Below are positions 15,370-16,415 of a stretch of DNA of 16,415 bases, one piece after another; position 1 is the first letter of the stretch, and each line of letters starts with the position of its first letter. Under the pieces are notes generated by a model, which searched no databases, was not told the origin of the DNA, and worked only from the letters and a program-made list of their open reading frames with translations. The DNA lies in the NCBI GenBank assembly GCA_002433335.1, contig DJHY01000317.1, positions 1 to 16,415 on the forward strand. The letters are read 5' to 3'. The DNA is from Rhodospirillaceae bacterium UBA6608. Lineage in GTDB: Bacteria; Pseudomonadota; Alphaproteobacteria; Rhodospirillales_A; Casp-alpha2. The position numbers were made by a program, and so were the translations under genes.

Positions 15370-16130
15370 CCGATCCCAATTCCAAGTCCTTGCTCAACCA
15401 ATCCGACCTGCCTGGCGCTCCGGATCAAGCGGGTGATTGGCCCGAACATGACATCACGCCAGAGGCTGGTGCGGATAACGGCATTACCATCGCCGCGCCC
15501 GACTACCTGCCGTCCAAATTCTGGAACGCCGATGCCGGCGAAGTCCGCGTCGAAGACCTGGCCCGGTCCTATGCCGAGCTGGAACGCCGCCTGGGCGCCG
15601 CCGGGGGCGACACCGTGCCGGACGACCCCATGGGTTATCGCATCGACCCGGCGATGGAGGGGTTGAGTACCGATGCCGAGGTCAACGCCCGGCTGATGGA
15701 AGCGGGCTTCACTCAAGGGCAGGCGCAATTGGTCTATGACCTGGCGGCGGAAAAGTTGGCCCCGCTGGTGCGCGAGCTCGCCCTCGACACGGTGCAGAAC
15801 GACCACCGCCGACGCCTCGCCGACCATTTCGGCGGCAAGGATAGATGGGCGCGCACCTCGACCCAGTTGGAAAGCTGGGGCCGGGCGAACCTGCCCGACG
15901 CCGTGTTCGACGCCCTGAGCCAATCCTACGACGGCGTGCTGACCCTGCACCGCCTGATGTCGGACGGCGAGCCCGCGATGATCTCGGGCGCGCAACCCGC
16001 ACCCGGCGGCCGCAACGAGGGCCAACTTCGCAAGATGATGGACGACCCCCGCTATTGGCGTGACCACGATCCCGCCTTCACCGCCGAAGTCCGCCGTGGC
16101 TTCGAGGTACTCTATCCCGACGAGGGGTGA
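15366..16130 (+). CDS. Capsid assembly scaffold protein
   Basis: A 254-aa acidic, helical protein that would guide assembly of the capsid protein around the portal and then leave the prohead. Recognised by LPSKFWNADAGEVRVEDLARSY near residue 50, VPDDPMGYRID, and the C-terminal block MMDDPRYWRDHDPAF followed by GFEVLYP, a typical end of T7 gp9-type scaffolds in related phages. It is slightly shorter than T7 gp9 (307 aa). The start overlaps the previous stop. In T7-like phages the scaffold gene precedes the capsid gene directly; here a terminator and a decayed modular gene follow instead, while the capsid gene lies about 7 kb upstream. Confidence 0.8.
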   Translation: MTDPNSKSLLNQSDLPGAPDQAGDWPEHDITPEAGADNGITIAAPDYLPSKFWNADAGEVRVEDLARSYAELERRLGAAGGDTVPDDPMGYRIDPAMEGLSTDAEVNARLMEAGFTQGQAQLVYDLAAEKLAPLVRELALDTVQNDHRRRLADHFGGKDRWARTSTQLESWGRANLPDAVFDALSQSYDGVLTLHRLMSDGEPAMISGAQPAPGGRNEGQLRKMMDDPRYWRDHDPAFTAEVRRGFEVLYPDEG

Positions 16131-16169
16131 GCGCGTCTCCTTTCCGCAGCTCCCCTTCATTTTCGGGCC

Positions 16170-16221
16170 GGGGCGCCGGCTGCCTTCGCCTCCTTGGCGC
16201 CGGCGCCCCGTTTTCTTTTTT
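16170..16221 (+). terminator. Rho-independent terminator after the virion block
   Basis: Perfect 11-base arms GGGGCGCCGGC (16170-16180) and GCCGGCGCCCC (16199-16209), an 18-base loop, then a T-rich run GTTTTCTTTTTT (16210-16221). It ends the operon that closes with the scaffold gene. The stem resembles the one at 9721-9750. Confidence 0.8.
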
Positions 16222-16230
16222 CACGCCGCC

Positions 16231-16415
16231 CCTCAAACCACAGGAGGCTCTCCATAGCCGGAACCACCGGCGGCCCGAAGGACCTGCCCGCGGCCCCGCC
16301 GACCGGGTCTTCGCTATTCGCCGCCGAGGCGTCGCGTACGGGCCGGAGCCAGGCAACAGATCGAACGCCATGCCGCCAACGCCTTGGCGATCTCATCGCG
16401 CATGGCCCAGTTGGA
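16231..16415 (+). pseudogene. Decayed start of a third modular gene copy (continues off window)
   Basis: From 16231 the sequence follows the leader and start of the long modular gene (5111 onward): CTCAAAC, ACAGGAG ribosome site, then codons for GTTGGPKDLPAAP. Where the intact gene has ATG, this copy reads ATA (16254-16256), with no substitute start seen. After GGCCCCG (16292-16298) it jumps to the part matching 5600 onward (PTGSSLFAAEASRTGRSQA against PTVPSLLAAEASRPGQSQA). The missing 429 bases are flanked in the intact gene by direct GGCCCCG repeats (5171-5177 and 5600-5606), so this is an in-frame repeat-mediated deletion. After about 16348 similarity ends, and the more protein-like reading (ARQQIERHAANALAISSRMAQ, cut short here) is in another frame. 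Lost start plus frame change make it a pseudogene, unless the copy starts elsewhere. Confidence 0.7.

Noticed and set aside
8599..16130. Gene transfer agent rather than phage
   Set aside because: The tubular A and B, gp14-like and T7-type portal and scaffold genes are podoviral. The best known alphaproteobacterial agents use a siphovirus-like gene set, which is absent here.
1..16415. CRISPR arrays, tRNA or rRNA genes, insertion sequences, attachment sites
   Set aside because: I saw no regularly spaced repeats, tRNA-like cloverleaf, transposase frame or tRNA-end repeat, but I could not run dedicated searches.

Overview
The window is a GC-rich stretch of a prophage or phage genome with a podovirus-type (T7-like) virion gene set. 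It is probably in an alphaproteobacterium; a Rhodospirillales-like host is my guess from the high GC, the codon use and the kind of cargo carried. I could run no database search, so family names come from recognising motifs and gene order.

Layout. (1) 3-782: the C-terminal nuclease half of a large terminase subunit, cut by the window edge. (2) 830-3078: an accessory operon holding a 301-aa modular protein, a membrane-anchored DUF2927-like protein and a small coiled-coil protein with a C-terminal membrane segment. (3) 3091-4938, minus strand: a fusion of a flavodiiron-type metallo-beta-lactamase domain with a DHH/DHHA1 phosphoesterase, lying inside the phage region. (4) 5133-8560: a second, larger modular protein ending in a GH108-like peptidoglycan hydrolase. 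After it come a convergent exported Cys-rich protein, a small orphan ORF, a frameshifted exported-protein pseudogene, and relics of another copy of the modular protein. (5) 8599-16130: the virion block, in the order major capsid, small post-capsid protein, terminator, tail tubular A, tail tubular B, gp14-like internal protein, two small proteins, portal, small Bbp19-like protein, scaffold, terminator. (6) 16231-16415: a decayed copy of the start of the modular protein, running off the window.

The most interesting signal is the modular family. The proteins at 830 and 5133 share an N-terminal module (P-x-DVW-x-ASS ... AN-x-L ... PT-x-EA ... FN-x-G ... AQ) and a colinear Pro/Ala-rich linker, then end in unrelated C-termini. 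Relics of the family sit just before the capsid gene and just after the scaffold gene. I infer that these are packaged or virion-associated cargo proteins with exchangeable C-terminal effector domains, and that the neighbouring exported or membrane proteins may be partners or protective factors.

The virion block also looks circularly permuted. In T7-like phages the order is portal-scaffold-capsid-tail; here capsid-tail comes first and portal-scaffold last. Both ends of the permuted block carry relics of the modular gene, so recombination between copies could explain the arrangement.
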